This document shows, piece after piece, positions 13,619 through 23,875 of a stretch of DNA of 64,000 bases. The notes under the pieces were generated by a model. The model saw nothing but the letters and a program-made list of their open reading frames with translations. It was not told the origin of the DNA and did no database searches. Each line of letters opens with the position of its first letter. Within the stretch, counting starts at the first letter, position 1. This DNA comes from Liriodendron chinense (taxonomy: Eukaryota > Streptophyta > Magnoliopsida > Magnoliales > Magnoliaceae), in the NCBI GenBank assembly GCA_003013855.2, contig ML058453.1, positions 6,751,861 to 6,815,860 of the forward strand. Reading direction: 5' to 3'. The position numbers and the translations under genes were made by a program.

Positions 13619-13860
13619 TTAGGGCCCACTGGAATTTTTATTTGTGATCCAACCCATTGATAAGGTCACACAGATTTAGATGAAGGGAAAGCACGAATAC
13701 CAGCTTGATCCAAATTTTTTTTTTTAATGATGAGCATACAATCACCATTATTTCAAGGGGTGTGGTCCACCCAAGATTTGAATTGGCTTCATTTCTGATG
13801 GACCATTATTTCAAGGGGTGTGGTCCACCCAAGATTTGAATTGGCTTCATTTCTGATGGA
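13619..13860. repeat. Fold-back fragment with a 58-bp tandem duplication
   Basis: A central and right-arm fragment of the fold-back family. A 58-bp segment (CCATTATTTCAAGGGGTGTG onward) is repeated twice in tandem, from 13745 and 13803, almost without change, so it is probably recent. Confidence 0.75.
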
Positions 13861-13965
13861 TGGCATGGATATACAACACATGCATAAAGGTGGACCGTTG
13901 GAAGTGGACGCAGTTTGGCTAGTGACCCCAACAGTGACCCAACACCAGCAAGTTGGTGTCAAAGC

Positions 13966-14360
13966 TTGTGGGACCCACCATGATGTATCTGTTTTATACA
14001 CTCTGTCTATCAATTTTGTGAGCTTAATTGAATGCAACGAAGCCAGAAGTGAGGCATATCCAAATGCCAGGTGGACCACACCATGGAAAAACAATTTTGA
14101 CTGAATGTCCACCATAAAAAAACTTCAAAGAGTAGCTACTGCAATGTTTATTTGCCATCTGACCTGTTGATAAGGTCACACAAACCTGGATGAATGGAAA
14201 ACAAAAATATCAGATTGAACCAAAACTTCTATGGCCCCTAAATTTTTTTTCAGCGGTAAGTCTTTAATTCCCACTCTTTACCATGGTATGGTCCACTTGA
14301 AATTTGAATCTGTTTCATTTTTGGGCTCATATGGTAAAATGAGCTGAAAAAATGAATGGG
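13966..14360. mobile_element. Fold-back element, GGGCCCAC family
   Basis: The left arm starts TTGTGGGACCCACCATGATG, the centre has GTTGATAAGGTCACACAAAC, and the right arm has GGTATGGTCCACTTGAAATT and GCTCATATGGTAAAATGAGC. The right end is degraded after 14345. Confidence 0.65.
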
Positions 14361-14827
14361 CCGGGTGGTCTTGTGCTCTGCTACACCATTTTGTTGAGGG
14401 GTGTAGCTAGCTGTTACATGAGGCTTAATTCAATTCATCTGCCACAAATTCAAAATATGAATTTGATGTGAGCTCACCTCCTCTGTCAGTTCCGAGGATC
14501 TTCAAATTATGACCACTTCTGTTTTTTCTACATAAGCTTTGAATGGAAGAAAAACAGAAAATCAACATCTTTCTATTTTTTATGAAAATATACCCCTAGT
14601 TAAATCATCAAGAGGCCAACGGATCTTTGACACCAGCTATCTGACTGGTCTTGTGGTCCCTTGCTAAACCGTGTCCATTGGAAGTGGACTGCCAGTGACC
14701 ATATCACTAGGGATCTCCCTAGTGATATAACTTCTTTAGATTTGATTGGATCACATGCTTCTATTAGCATATTGGGTCACTCAAATATACCCTAGGCACC
14801 GGGTCATCCGGCAACTTGCATCTGAAC

Positions 14828-15338
14828 TAGGGGTGCACACAGTTGAGTTCGGTCCGGTTCTGGGGTGAAATTGGAACTGAACTATTCCCAACGGCTCCAG
14901 TAAATTTGGAACCGGAACTGGACCGTTAGCACTCTAGAGCTAAACTAGAACCGGACTGTAAAAATCGGTTTGATTTCGGTTCGATTCCACGGTTCTAGGC
15001 TTTTTATAATCCTGCCCAATTGCATTGGATTCATTGATGCAATGCAATGTGTTTGTTATATCTATACCATCCATCCTCATTGCTAGGCAATGTTTAGGTG
15101 GGCCATATTAAAAAAAAAAATCAGATAGATCCAAATTTTAAGTAGACTGCTCGACATGAAACAATGAGGGTTGAACACCCAAAGTTTGGTTCTACAAAAC
15201 CTCAAACCAAGAACCAAACCGAACTAACCAATTCTTTGATTTTTGGAATCAAAATCGAACCAGTGCGCTTCAAAACTGGACAGAACCAAACAAATTAACC
15301 GGTTCCGATCCAGTTTACCAGTTCCATGTGCACCCCTA
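14828..15338. mobile_element. hAT-like MITE containing a fold-back fragment
   Basis: Ends are TAGGGGTGCACAC and ATGTGCACCCCTA. Flanks are ATCTGAAC (14820-14827) and ATATGAAC (15339-15346), seven of eight bases alike. The interior is rich in GGAACCGG/CCGGTTC motifs. A fold-back fragment (about 15040-15180) sits in the middle. Confidence 0.75.
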
Positions 15339-15407
15339 ATATGAACCCATCATCCTGAGTGTGGATTGCCTGCAATCTAGATAGTAGGAACTTCCTGCAT
15401 AATGTAA

Positions 15408-16247
15408 GTGGGGCCATCATAATGTTTATGATAAATTCACCTTGTTTACCCGGTTTTTCCGATGCAAGGTTAAGGCATGAGCTTAAAAATGAGGCACATT
15501 TAAAATTCAAATGTGCCACACATAAGAAATGGTGAGGATTAAATATCCTTAAACATTCATGGACCACAAAGGTTTTGGATTACCTAATATTTGTATTTTC
15601 AGTTCAACCCACTGCAAATTACATTTTGGATGACATATAAACATCAACGTGGACCTCAGAAGGTTTCAATGGTATGCATTTCTTTCCTCGTTTTTTTCCT
15701 TCCATGTCACCCAATTGAATTTTGGACGGGGCAGATTTCTCATAAAAATCACAGTAGGCCCCACCTATCTTCCAACCGTCTAGTCGCAGGTGGTCGTGAC
15801 TTAGTTGCAAGGATGGGACTCTGTGAGGCCCATCTAGACGCATGGGTTGTAGATACAATGCTGTTTATCAGTTTCTTTTTTTTTTCGTTTCATTTTATGA
15901 AATAGGCTGAAAAATGAAGCCAAATCCAAATCTCAGGTGGACGGCACGACAAGAAACATAGTGAATGAATATTAAAAACTTTTGGGCCATAAAAGTTTTG
16001 GATCAAGCTGATATTTGTCCCTTCATCCAGGCCTGTGTAACCTTACCTGTAGGTTGGATGGAAAATAAACATTTTGGTGGACCCTAAGAAGTATTTAATG
16101 ATGGATGTCCAATGACCACTGTTTCTTGTGGTGTGGTCCACCTGAGATTGGGATCTGCTCCATTTTTTGGCCCAAACCAAAAACTGATAAAAAAAAAACC
16201 GATAGACGGCATAGATATACAACTCATACTTCTATGTGGGCCCCACG
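15408..16247. mobile_element. Two overlapping or nested fold-back elements
   Basis: A first left arm starts AAGTGGGGCCATCATAATG; a second system runs from about 15745 (AGTAGGCCCCACC) to ATGTGGGCCCCAC near 16247. Central family blocks (GGATCAAGCTGATATTTG, TTGGATGGAAAATAAACATT) and right-arm blocks (GTGGTGTGGTCCACCTGAGA) are present. Boundaries between the two are not resolved. Confidence 0.55.
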
Positions 16248-17960
16248 GGCAGGTTACGACCCACATTACTGGATCGGGGTCGCAGCATCTAAATTACATG
16301 TCTAAATGTCAAAGTTTTGGCATCTTCTCAAGTTGCGAATTTCAATTTTGGAACATTGGCGTTGTGAAAGACAAGCATCAATCATACACATGCGTATGGC
16401 CGATGTAGGACTGGTGTATATATATACGTCAATCCAAACCGTCCACATCATAGATAGAGCATGGATCTAAAATCAGATTAACTTGATAATGCTGATCTTA
16501 ATTTAAAGAATTTTTTTTTTGGAATTTGTATCACTGAATATTTTCTTTCATTTTAAGAGTTCATTTAATGGTCATTGATTGTATGATGAAGATAATCCGT
16601 TGATTGTATTCTGATCCATCTACAATGGAGGCCTCAGTTTGGACGGATTAGATTGAAGTGAGTACATGGCATGTGAAATTTACTGTGCTAGAGTACCAGA
16701 ATAACTCCTACGATGTGTTGATAATTCATGGTCAGTGGACAGGCAAAATGTACGGTCTGAACCTGATTTATGCCCAACCATCTCCCACTGCGGGCCCCAC
16801 CCGGAGACATTGAATCCAATTTAATTTGAAAATAGATTCCGCATTTAAGCATCCAACCTCGCTTTCGCTGGAATTTTGTGATCCTGGAGCCGAGGACGTG
16901 CGGAGCATCCACGAGCCTAGAGTTTGTGCAAGTGGGGCCCATGGATTGGTAGTTCAAACCGTTGATATGGTAAGTCCCAGGATATATCTACTGGAATAAT
17001 CCTAACCCTTTAAAAAGCGTGAAGTATCTAGATGGTTAATAATACTACAACAAGGGTCCAACTTCAATTTAGTAGAAAAGCCAAAGGAATGGACACTAAA
17101 ATCGTCCAATCTCTGAGATTTTTGGGTTTCTCACCATCTATACAGTTTAACACAAGATTAACGGTCAAGATCATTATACCATGATCCTCATTTGGACAAA
17201 CACAGGGCTCCTGGGTGCCGCGCATATCCATGGCTCGAGGATCATCTGATTCTACGTTCCTCCATTGGGAGTTCGAGAGGAATTAAATGGTCCTGCGTGT
17301 GCACAGTACGCTAGCGTTTCAAGTTTTTGCAAGTGGGGCCCATTGTACCGTAATGCATACCATCTATCTGTTGGTCTCAACGGTGAATGGACCATCTACC
17401 AAAAACTCCTCCACGTGGCCTCCAAATAGTGGCCAAGATGATAAATACAAGAACAGACCATATTCAAGTATAAGAAAGAGGGCCGATATCGGTGGATAGG
17501 ATCCTTCAATCTATTTCGTTTCAATTATAGTCCATCCAAATCGACACCCAACGGATCAATGGTCTGGATCGTAGAATCATAGCCTCACTTCTACGAACTA
17601 CAAAAGAGTGACCACAGTATACTGTTCATATCCTCGGATCACGATCATACAATTCCTCCGAGGTACACGGCCACGATAAATTCACCAAAATATCGCGCGA
17701 AAACCTCAAGGGTTCTACTCAGATCCGAGAACTCGCCACTTTAATGAAATTCTCGTCGCCTGACCCCACCCAGACCGACATCTCCTTTCTGGCTTCCTCT
17801 ACCGCCTTTAAACCCACATCATTAACGTATCATTGCAGTCTCTGTGGCCCACAAGCCACCCAGCCAACCAGTTCTCGCCACGTAGCCTTATCTGCATCCG
17901 ATGGGACGGACAGGAATCGTCTACAACGCCTGGCTTACGGAGTGCGTAAAGCACCCAAGT
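16248..17960. other. Intergenic, no gene seen
   Basis: Mixed low-copy-looking sequence with scattered GTGGGGCCCAT stubs (for example near 16933 and 17333). No recognisable coding frame or RNA gene. Confidence 0.5.
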
Positions 17961-18385
17961 ATGTGGGGCCCTCCGTGTTGTATATGTGAAATCCACTCCG
18001 TTAATCAGGTTCTATCCTCTATGTTAGGCCCTGGGGCAAAAAATCAACTAAATTTACTCTATTAATCAGTTTCGCTAAATCATTTTAGGATGCGACGCTA
18101 GAAATGAGACAAATGTAGGACTGAATGCCACACCACAAGTATAAATGGGAATTGAAAACTTACTACTAAAAGCCATATTGGGGCCCACTAAAGTTTGGGA
18201 TTAGGATAATATTTGTGTTTTCCCAACCTCCGTGGTTGGAATCATCTTATGAATGGATTACATGATATGCAATCAAGCATCCCTTTTTCTTGTGGTGCGG
18301 TCTACTTGATAATTGGATGTGATATTTGTGGTCGCGTCCTAAAATGGACCGTAAAAATGAATAGACTGAAACGATTTCTACTTAT
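17961..18385. mobile_element. Fold-back element, GGGCCCAC family
   Basis: It starts TGTGGGGCCCTCCGTGTTGT. It has the TTTTAGGATGCGACGCTA arm block and its inverted counterpart GGTCGCGTCCTAAAATGG. The centre is TTGGGGCCCACTAAAGTTTG. The right end is diverged. Confidence 0.6.
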
Positions 18386-18577
18386 TACACTGAAGTGATT
18401 AAGTAACTTAAAAAAAAAAAAAAAGTAATTTCTAAGTAATAATAAACAAAACTTATCTCAAATAATTTAACCTTAGGAAACTGATGTATTGAGTCAAAGT
18501 CACAGAGATAGAACAGTGGGCCCGGAGATCTTTGGGTTACTTAGGCTCCGTGTATCATTTGTCACACGTACTCATTC

Positions 18578-19100
18578 GGTAGTGACACCCCAAGTACCCA
18601 CCTCAGTACTGGAAAAGTTTTGTGAGCCTCATTATGATGTATGTGTTTGATCGACTCTGTCTATTCATTTTTCGAAATCATATTAGGTCATGAAATAAAA
18701 AATGAAGGAGATCCAAATCTCAGGTGGACCACACCACAGGAAGAAAAATGGTAATTGAATGCTCACCATTAAAAGATTCCTAAGGCTCACTGCAACGTTT
18801 GTTTTCCATCCAACTTGTGGATTATGTCACACAAACTTGAGTAAAGGGAAAAAACACAAATAACAGCTTGATTCAAAACTTTTATGGCACTCAATAAATT
18901 TTTAATGGTGGGCATTCAATCACCACAGTTTCCTATGCTGTGGTCCACCTAGGATTTCGATCTGCCTCATTTTTTGGTTTAAGCCCTAATATGACCTCGC
19001 AAAATTAATGGATGGAGTGGATAGAACACATACATCATGGTGGGGCCTACAGAGCTTTTACGATAACAACCAGTACCGAAGTGGGTACTGGCGGTAGGCC
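18578..19100. mobile_element. Fold-back element with a CAGTACCCAC cap
   Basis: The termini contain AAGTACCCACCTCAGTACTGG-like sequence (about 18590) and its inverse ACCAGTACCGAAGTGGGTAC (near 19070-19090), outside a normal family core. A possible CGGTAG direct repeat flanks it. The cap differs from that of the other fold-back elements. Confidence 0.65.
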
Positions 19101-19207
19101 TGCACACGGGTCAGGTTAGGGTCGGGTTGGGCCCGACCCTAGACCGAACCTAAATATATTTAAAGGTCCGGGTTTCGGTCTGGTGGTGTGTCCGTGTTAC
19201 AACTTAC

Positions 19208-20286
19208 GGACGCGGATTAGCTACTGACGGGAGCGGATTGCCAGTTACCTGGGCAAAGAGATATCTCTGTGACCAGAGCTGTGTGGGGCCCATAGAGATG
19301 TCCATTACAAATCCACTCTGTCCATCTGTTTTGAAAGATCACAATAGTACGGGATTCTAAAAATCACGCAGATCCAAACCTTAGGTGGGCCATACCACAC
19401 GAATGCGTGGGTATTGAACACTTAGCGGTGACAAAAGTTTTGCATCAGGATGATATTTTTTCCTACAGTTTATCTGAGTGTTAATAATTCTTTGAACGGT
19501 TTGGATGGCATATAAACATCATGGTCAGTTCCAGGAAGGTTTCAATGGTGGACGTTGGTGTTCCCACTGTTTTATTGGTGTGACCCACCTGAGTTTTAGA
19601 TATAAGTGATTTTTAGAATCCCGAACTATCGTGGTCTTTCAAAACAGATGGACGGAGTGGATTTGTAATGGACATCTCTATGGGCCCACACAGCTCCGGG
19701 CATAGAGATATCTCTGTGCCCGTGGTCACAGGCAATCCGCTCCCGCTACTGACATGTTGAGTAGCTATCTCGCTACCGAAGTGACGTCAGCAACTTCTGT
19801 GGGCCCACTATAATGTATGTGTTGTATCCACACCGTCCATTCATTTGGAGAGATCATTTTAGGGCATGAGCTAAAGAATGAGACAGATTCAAAGCTCAAG
19901 TGGACCCCACCAAAGAAAACAGTAGGGACAGTGACACGACCGTTAAAACCTTTCTAGTGCCCACCATGATGTTTATTTGAGATCCAACCTATTCATAAGT
20001 TCATACAGACGTGGAAGAAGGGAAACCACAAATATCAGCTTGATCGAAAACTTCTATGTCCCCAAGAAGATTTTAATGGTAGGAGATAAAGCCCCACTGT
20101 TTCCTTTGGTGGGGTCCACTTGAGCTTTTGATCTGTCTCATTCTTTAGATAATGCCCTAAAATGATCTCTCCAAATGAATGGACGGTGGGGATACAACAT
20201 ATACATCATGGTGGGCCCACAGAAGTTGGTGACGTCACTTCAGTAGCTAGATCGCTACACAACCTGTCAGTAGCTAATCCGCGTCC
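19208..20286. mobile_element. MULE-like fold-back element (outer), 9-bp target duplication
   Basis: Terminal inverted repeats begin GGACGCGGATTAGCTACTG, and the right end is the exact inverse. A perfect 9-bp duplication, ACAACTTAC, flanks it (19199-19207 and 20287-20295). The inverted arms extend through a TGACGTCA-containing segment into the family core (CTTCTGTGGGCCCAC, CATTTTAGGGCAT). The left arm is interrupted by a second element at 19229-19744. A 9-bp duplication is characteristic of Mutator-like transposition. No transposase is encoded. Confidence 0.85.
19229..19744. mobile_element. MULE-like fold-back element (nested), 9-bp target duplication
   Basis: It starts GGGAGCGGATTGCC and ends GGCAATCCGCTCCC. 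It is flanked by a perfect 9-bp duplication, GCTACTGAC (19220-19228 and 19745-19753), which lies within the outer element's terminal repeat. The arms include an AGAGATATCTCT palindrome and GTGGGGCCCATAGAGATGTC with its inverse. It must be younger than the outer element. Confidence 0.88.
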
Positions 20287-20295
20287 ACAACTTAC

Positions 20296-21673
20296 ACGCT
20301 TAGGAAAGCTTTGGTACTCTGGTATAGTGTAATACTTCATACGCGTGCACTGATAAACTATATACGTGGCACATATGTAACTCGATCTCCAGCATCTAAA
20401 GTGTGGTACCCACTTTAGATGCACCATAAAAAAAGGTACATGTAACTGATTTCCTGGTTGACCGATCGGTAGATGTCCAACGGACGGTGTGGAAGAAAAC
20501 AATTCAGCGGTCAAAACACTAGGATGAATGTTCGTTGATTAGAGCCTAGGATTTTCAACTTAAGTCAATCACATTTCAAGATTTGATAAGTGGTCCCTTA
20601 TTTGGACGGTCTACTTTGAGCTATAAGTGTACAATTCCCGAGCGCATGCGTATGAACTGTCACACTCTGCCAGCGTATCAAACAACTCACCTCCCAATAC
20701 GTGCGTGGGCCCCAACGCCTTGGAAGGGGCCCTTTCAGCATTTAGGATGGTTTTGTTCGAACAGTACGCCCCGGCATTAAATTAGAGCACGTGGCGTAGC
20801 CTGCGGCGTACGATGGGGGCGAATCTGGGCCGTCGATCTAGGGCTGTCTCCGAGTACGATGCCGTGGTTGACTCGGGAGGGGCCTCTCTCATAAATCAAG
20901 TGGCAGTGAGCGGTGTTCGAAGCGTCCACGTCAGCGATTAACTCGTCCTCTGGTTGTTTCGTTTTCCCCTCGTGACTCGGGCTCCCTCGTTTCCCGATCC
21001 TCCGCTCGCGCTGACACCGGCACATCCGGTACCCGGTCTCCTCACATCCGGCCGTTCGTTCACAACATCTGACGGTCCAGATCCCTACTGTCCTGACTGC
21101 CGGATTCTCATGGACGCGTTTCCCGGAAGACCCTGAAGCCAACGACAGCATGCAAACACCGGAGAGTTTGAAAAAGAGACCGCGAGCAACGCTAGCCCCA
21201 TAAAGCGCGCCCAACTTGCTCGCTCCCTCTGTCCCACCACGTGATGATCCAGACCGTTCATGTAGAAGCTCTGAAGAATTACATTGATGTATCATCTAAA
21301 TGAACGGAAGGATTATCACATGGTGGGGCGAAAGGGTAGAGCAGATTAGGCGAGCCTCTTAAGTGAGAGTCATGCTTCTTTGGGTCCTTTGGAAATTATC
21401 TGGACTTGAATAGTGTCCTGATTCCCAGTCCACGTTACCCGTGCCTTCGTTTCGAAATCCAGACCGTTGGAGTAATGGGCCACACCGTCGATGAGGGATG
21501 CCCTAAAAATTTCTAATCTTTCAATCAGAAGCCTACGAGAAGTAAAGAATAAAATAGGACAATAGTCCCTAAAAATCCCAAACTGGAAGACTTTTGGGGG
21601 TCCCATTATCAACGATGGGGCCCATCAAATCAGCCGTTTGGATAAACGAACCATAAAAAAAAATAAAAAAGAC
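20296..21673. other. Low-repeat intergenic stretch with a GC-rich, CpG-rich core
   Basis: Between 20700 and 21300 the base composition rises sharply and CpG is frequent (for example GGCGTAGCCTGCGGCGTACG, TCCGCTCGCGCTGACACCGG). A CACGTGG G-box-like site is near 20790. A 172-codon frame exists on the minus strand but resembles nothing I know and may be chance in GC-rich DNA. A short inverted repeat (TCATCTAAATGAACGGAAGG against the ACCGTTCATGTAG region) lies near 21255-21310. Confidence 0.5.
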
Positions 21674-22175
21674 GGACGCGGCTTCGGTGGGTTCCCGGAT
21701 CCTAACTGTGGGGCCCACCATGATGATACTCCTTACATCCACGCCGTCTATCCATTTTGAAAGATCATTTTAGGGTATTATGCAAAAATTGACGTACTTC
21801 CATCTCTCAAGTGGACCACACTACACGAAACAGTGGTGATTGACCATTAAAAATGTGGGCCACAAAAGTTTTGTATCAAGTTGATATTTGTGTGGTTCCT
21901 TCGTACAGGTCTTTGTGAACTTATCAACAGGTTACATGGCAAATAAACACCCCGGCGGCCTCCAAGAAATTTTTAATGGTTAGTATTCAATCACCCCCGT
22001 TTCCTGTACTGTGGTCCACCTGAGATTTGGATCTGCTCCAACTTTTTGGATCATGGACTAAAATGATCTGTGAAAACGGATGTACGGAGTGGATTTGAGA
22101 AATGCATCACGGTGGACCCCAAAGTCAGGGATCCACCGACCTCGTTGGATCCGGGGAGCCACCGAAGCCGCGTTC
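21674..22175. mobile_element. MULE-like fold-back element with a TTCGGTGG cap
   Basis: Ends are GGACGCGGCTTCGGTGGG and CCACCGAAGCCGCGTTC, inverted with one mismatch at the tip. Flanks AAAAAAGAC and AAAAAGAAG resemble a degraded 9-bp duplication in an A-rich site. The arms continue into CCGGATCC and the GGGGCCCACCATGATG core. Confidence 0.75.
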
Positions 22176-22359
22176 AAAAAGAAGGGTCTAGTGGTACGTC
22201 TGAACACAAAATTTCTGTTACGCTTCTGCCACTCTTCGTGAAAATAATGGGGACACGGATACGTGCAGACGTGCAGTACATGAGTGAATGCTATTGCGTA
22301 CACCAACGAGAGATAGGGGAACCACATGAATTGCTAGTCCCTTAATTTTGTCCTACTCA

Positions 22360-23875
22360 AATGTGTCTGGCCCACACGTGATGTTGATGAGAAATCCAAA
22401 CCGTGCATCTGGTCCCTCCTCAGGTTCGCCGTACATCCCAAGATTATTTTGTAGCAAAAGTCAGTCGGGATACACCACAGTGAGTACAATCGTGCCCAAA
22501 ACCTATAACCTTACTTATCTTGGCCCACCTGAGTTTCATAATTCCCCGTGTTCTTTCATTCTGATGGCCTCACCTGATGAATGGCTTGGATGACGTATAC
22601 AGAACATGTTGGACTCCACATTCCATCCTGGAGTTGCCCCCTACCCAATGTACGTACCTAATTGTTCCCTTTGGCGTGGCCCACCTGAGTTATGGATCAG
22701 GTTGCATTTTCGAATCTAGGACTAAAACGGGTGATCACATATAATGGACGGGTTGGATAGGGCTCTCAATGGGTCGGATCTGGATCGGATCTAGTTAGAT
22801 CCAGCTCCAAGTCCGTATACCTGTAGACGGATTCGGATCAGATTCGGATCTCCAAAAGGTTATATCCATATCCGATCCATTTACAAATTGCTAGATCCAT
22901 TTCTGATCCAAAATTCATATAATCATCGGATTCGGGTCGGATCTAGGTCTGAATGCACCCCTAATACAAATCTAAAAAATATATGATATAAAATATATAA
23001 TATAATATATTTAATTTAGTAGAATAATGATGCAAATCCCACTATTTACTATGGTATGGTCCAAATGGCCTAAAATAATTTGTAAAACGGATGGCCAGCA
23101 AGAATATAACATATACAGTAAGGTGACAATGAGTCGGATTTTAATCGGATTCGACAATGAGTCGGATCTTAATCGGATTCGGATCTAACTTGAATATGTT
23201 CTTGTGAATCCATATCCGTTCCATTTAAGTAATCAGACCTATTTTAAGATCCATATCCAGTCCATTTAACTAAACGGACATATTTTAAGATCCAAATCCA
23301 CATTATATGGATTCGGAGCGAATCGGATCTCGGATCTGACCCGCTCCATTGAGAGCCCTAGGGTTGGATGACACTCACACATCAAGGTGTGGGCTTCACT
23401 CGTCTCGTATGTACGGTAATTACGGACGCCTACAGCCAAAGCCTTTGGCAGGAACTTCATGCTGCGGAAGGGGGGTGACAGTGATGCTTGTGAGAAATCC
23501 ACCCCGTCCATCCGTTTTTTCACATCATGTTGGAAAGTGGGCCCAAAAATCAGGCAGATCCAAAACTCAAGTAGGCCACATGACCGGAAAAAGTCAGGAT
23601 TGAACGTCCAACGTTTTTTTAGATCATGTATTTTCAGTTCATCTCAGTAGGAATGACATTATGAACGGTATGGATGGCATATAAACATCACAGTGGACTC
23701 AGGTAAGCTTCAACGGTAGGCATTTCCCTAGCCACTATTTCTTGTGGTGTAGACAACCTGAGTCTTAGATCTGTCTAATTTTCAGGCTCATGTCTTAACA
23801 TGACATGGAAAAACGGATGGACTGGGTGGATTTTTCAAAAGTATCAAGGTGGGTCCCACCTAGCTTCCCCTGTAA
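22360..23875. mobile_element. Fold-back family tract split by a hAT-like MITE
   Basis: Left-arm sequence (CTGGCCCACACGTGATGTTG; CTTTGGCGTGGCCCACCTGA) is interrupted by the MITE at 22758-23360. The fold-back sequence then resumes (ATGACACTCACACATCAAGG), with further arms to about 23875 (CAAGGTGGGTCCCACC). The tract may include two overlapping fold-back copies. Confidence 0.6.
22758..23360. mobile_element. hAT-like MITE with perfect 8-bp target duplication
   Basis: Ends are TAGGGCTCTCAATGG and CCATTGAGAGCCCTA, exact inverses. An exact 8-bp duplication, GGGTTGGA, flanks it (22750-22757 and 23361-23368). The interior is built of repeated TCGGATC units, including a short internal tandem duplication near 23125-23180. 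Confidence 0.88.

Noticed and set aside
20777..21295. 172-codon frame on the minus strand in the GC-rich island.
   Set aside because: No recognisable domain, and long chance frames are expected in GC-rich DNA because stop codons are AT-rich.
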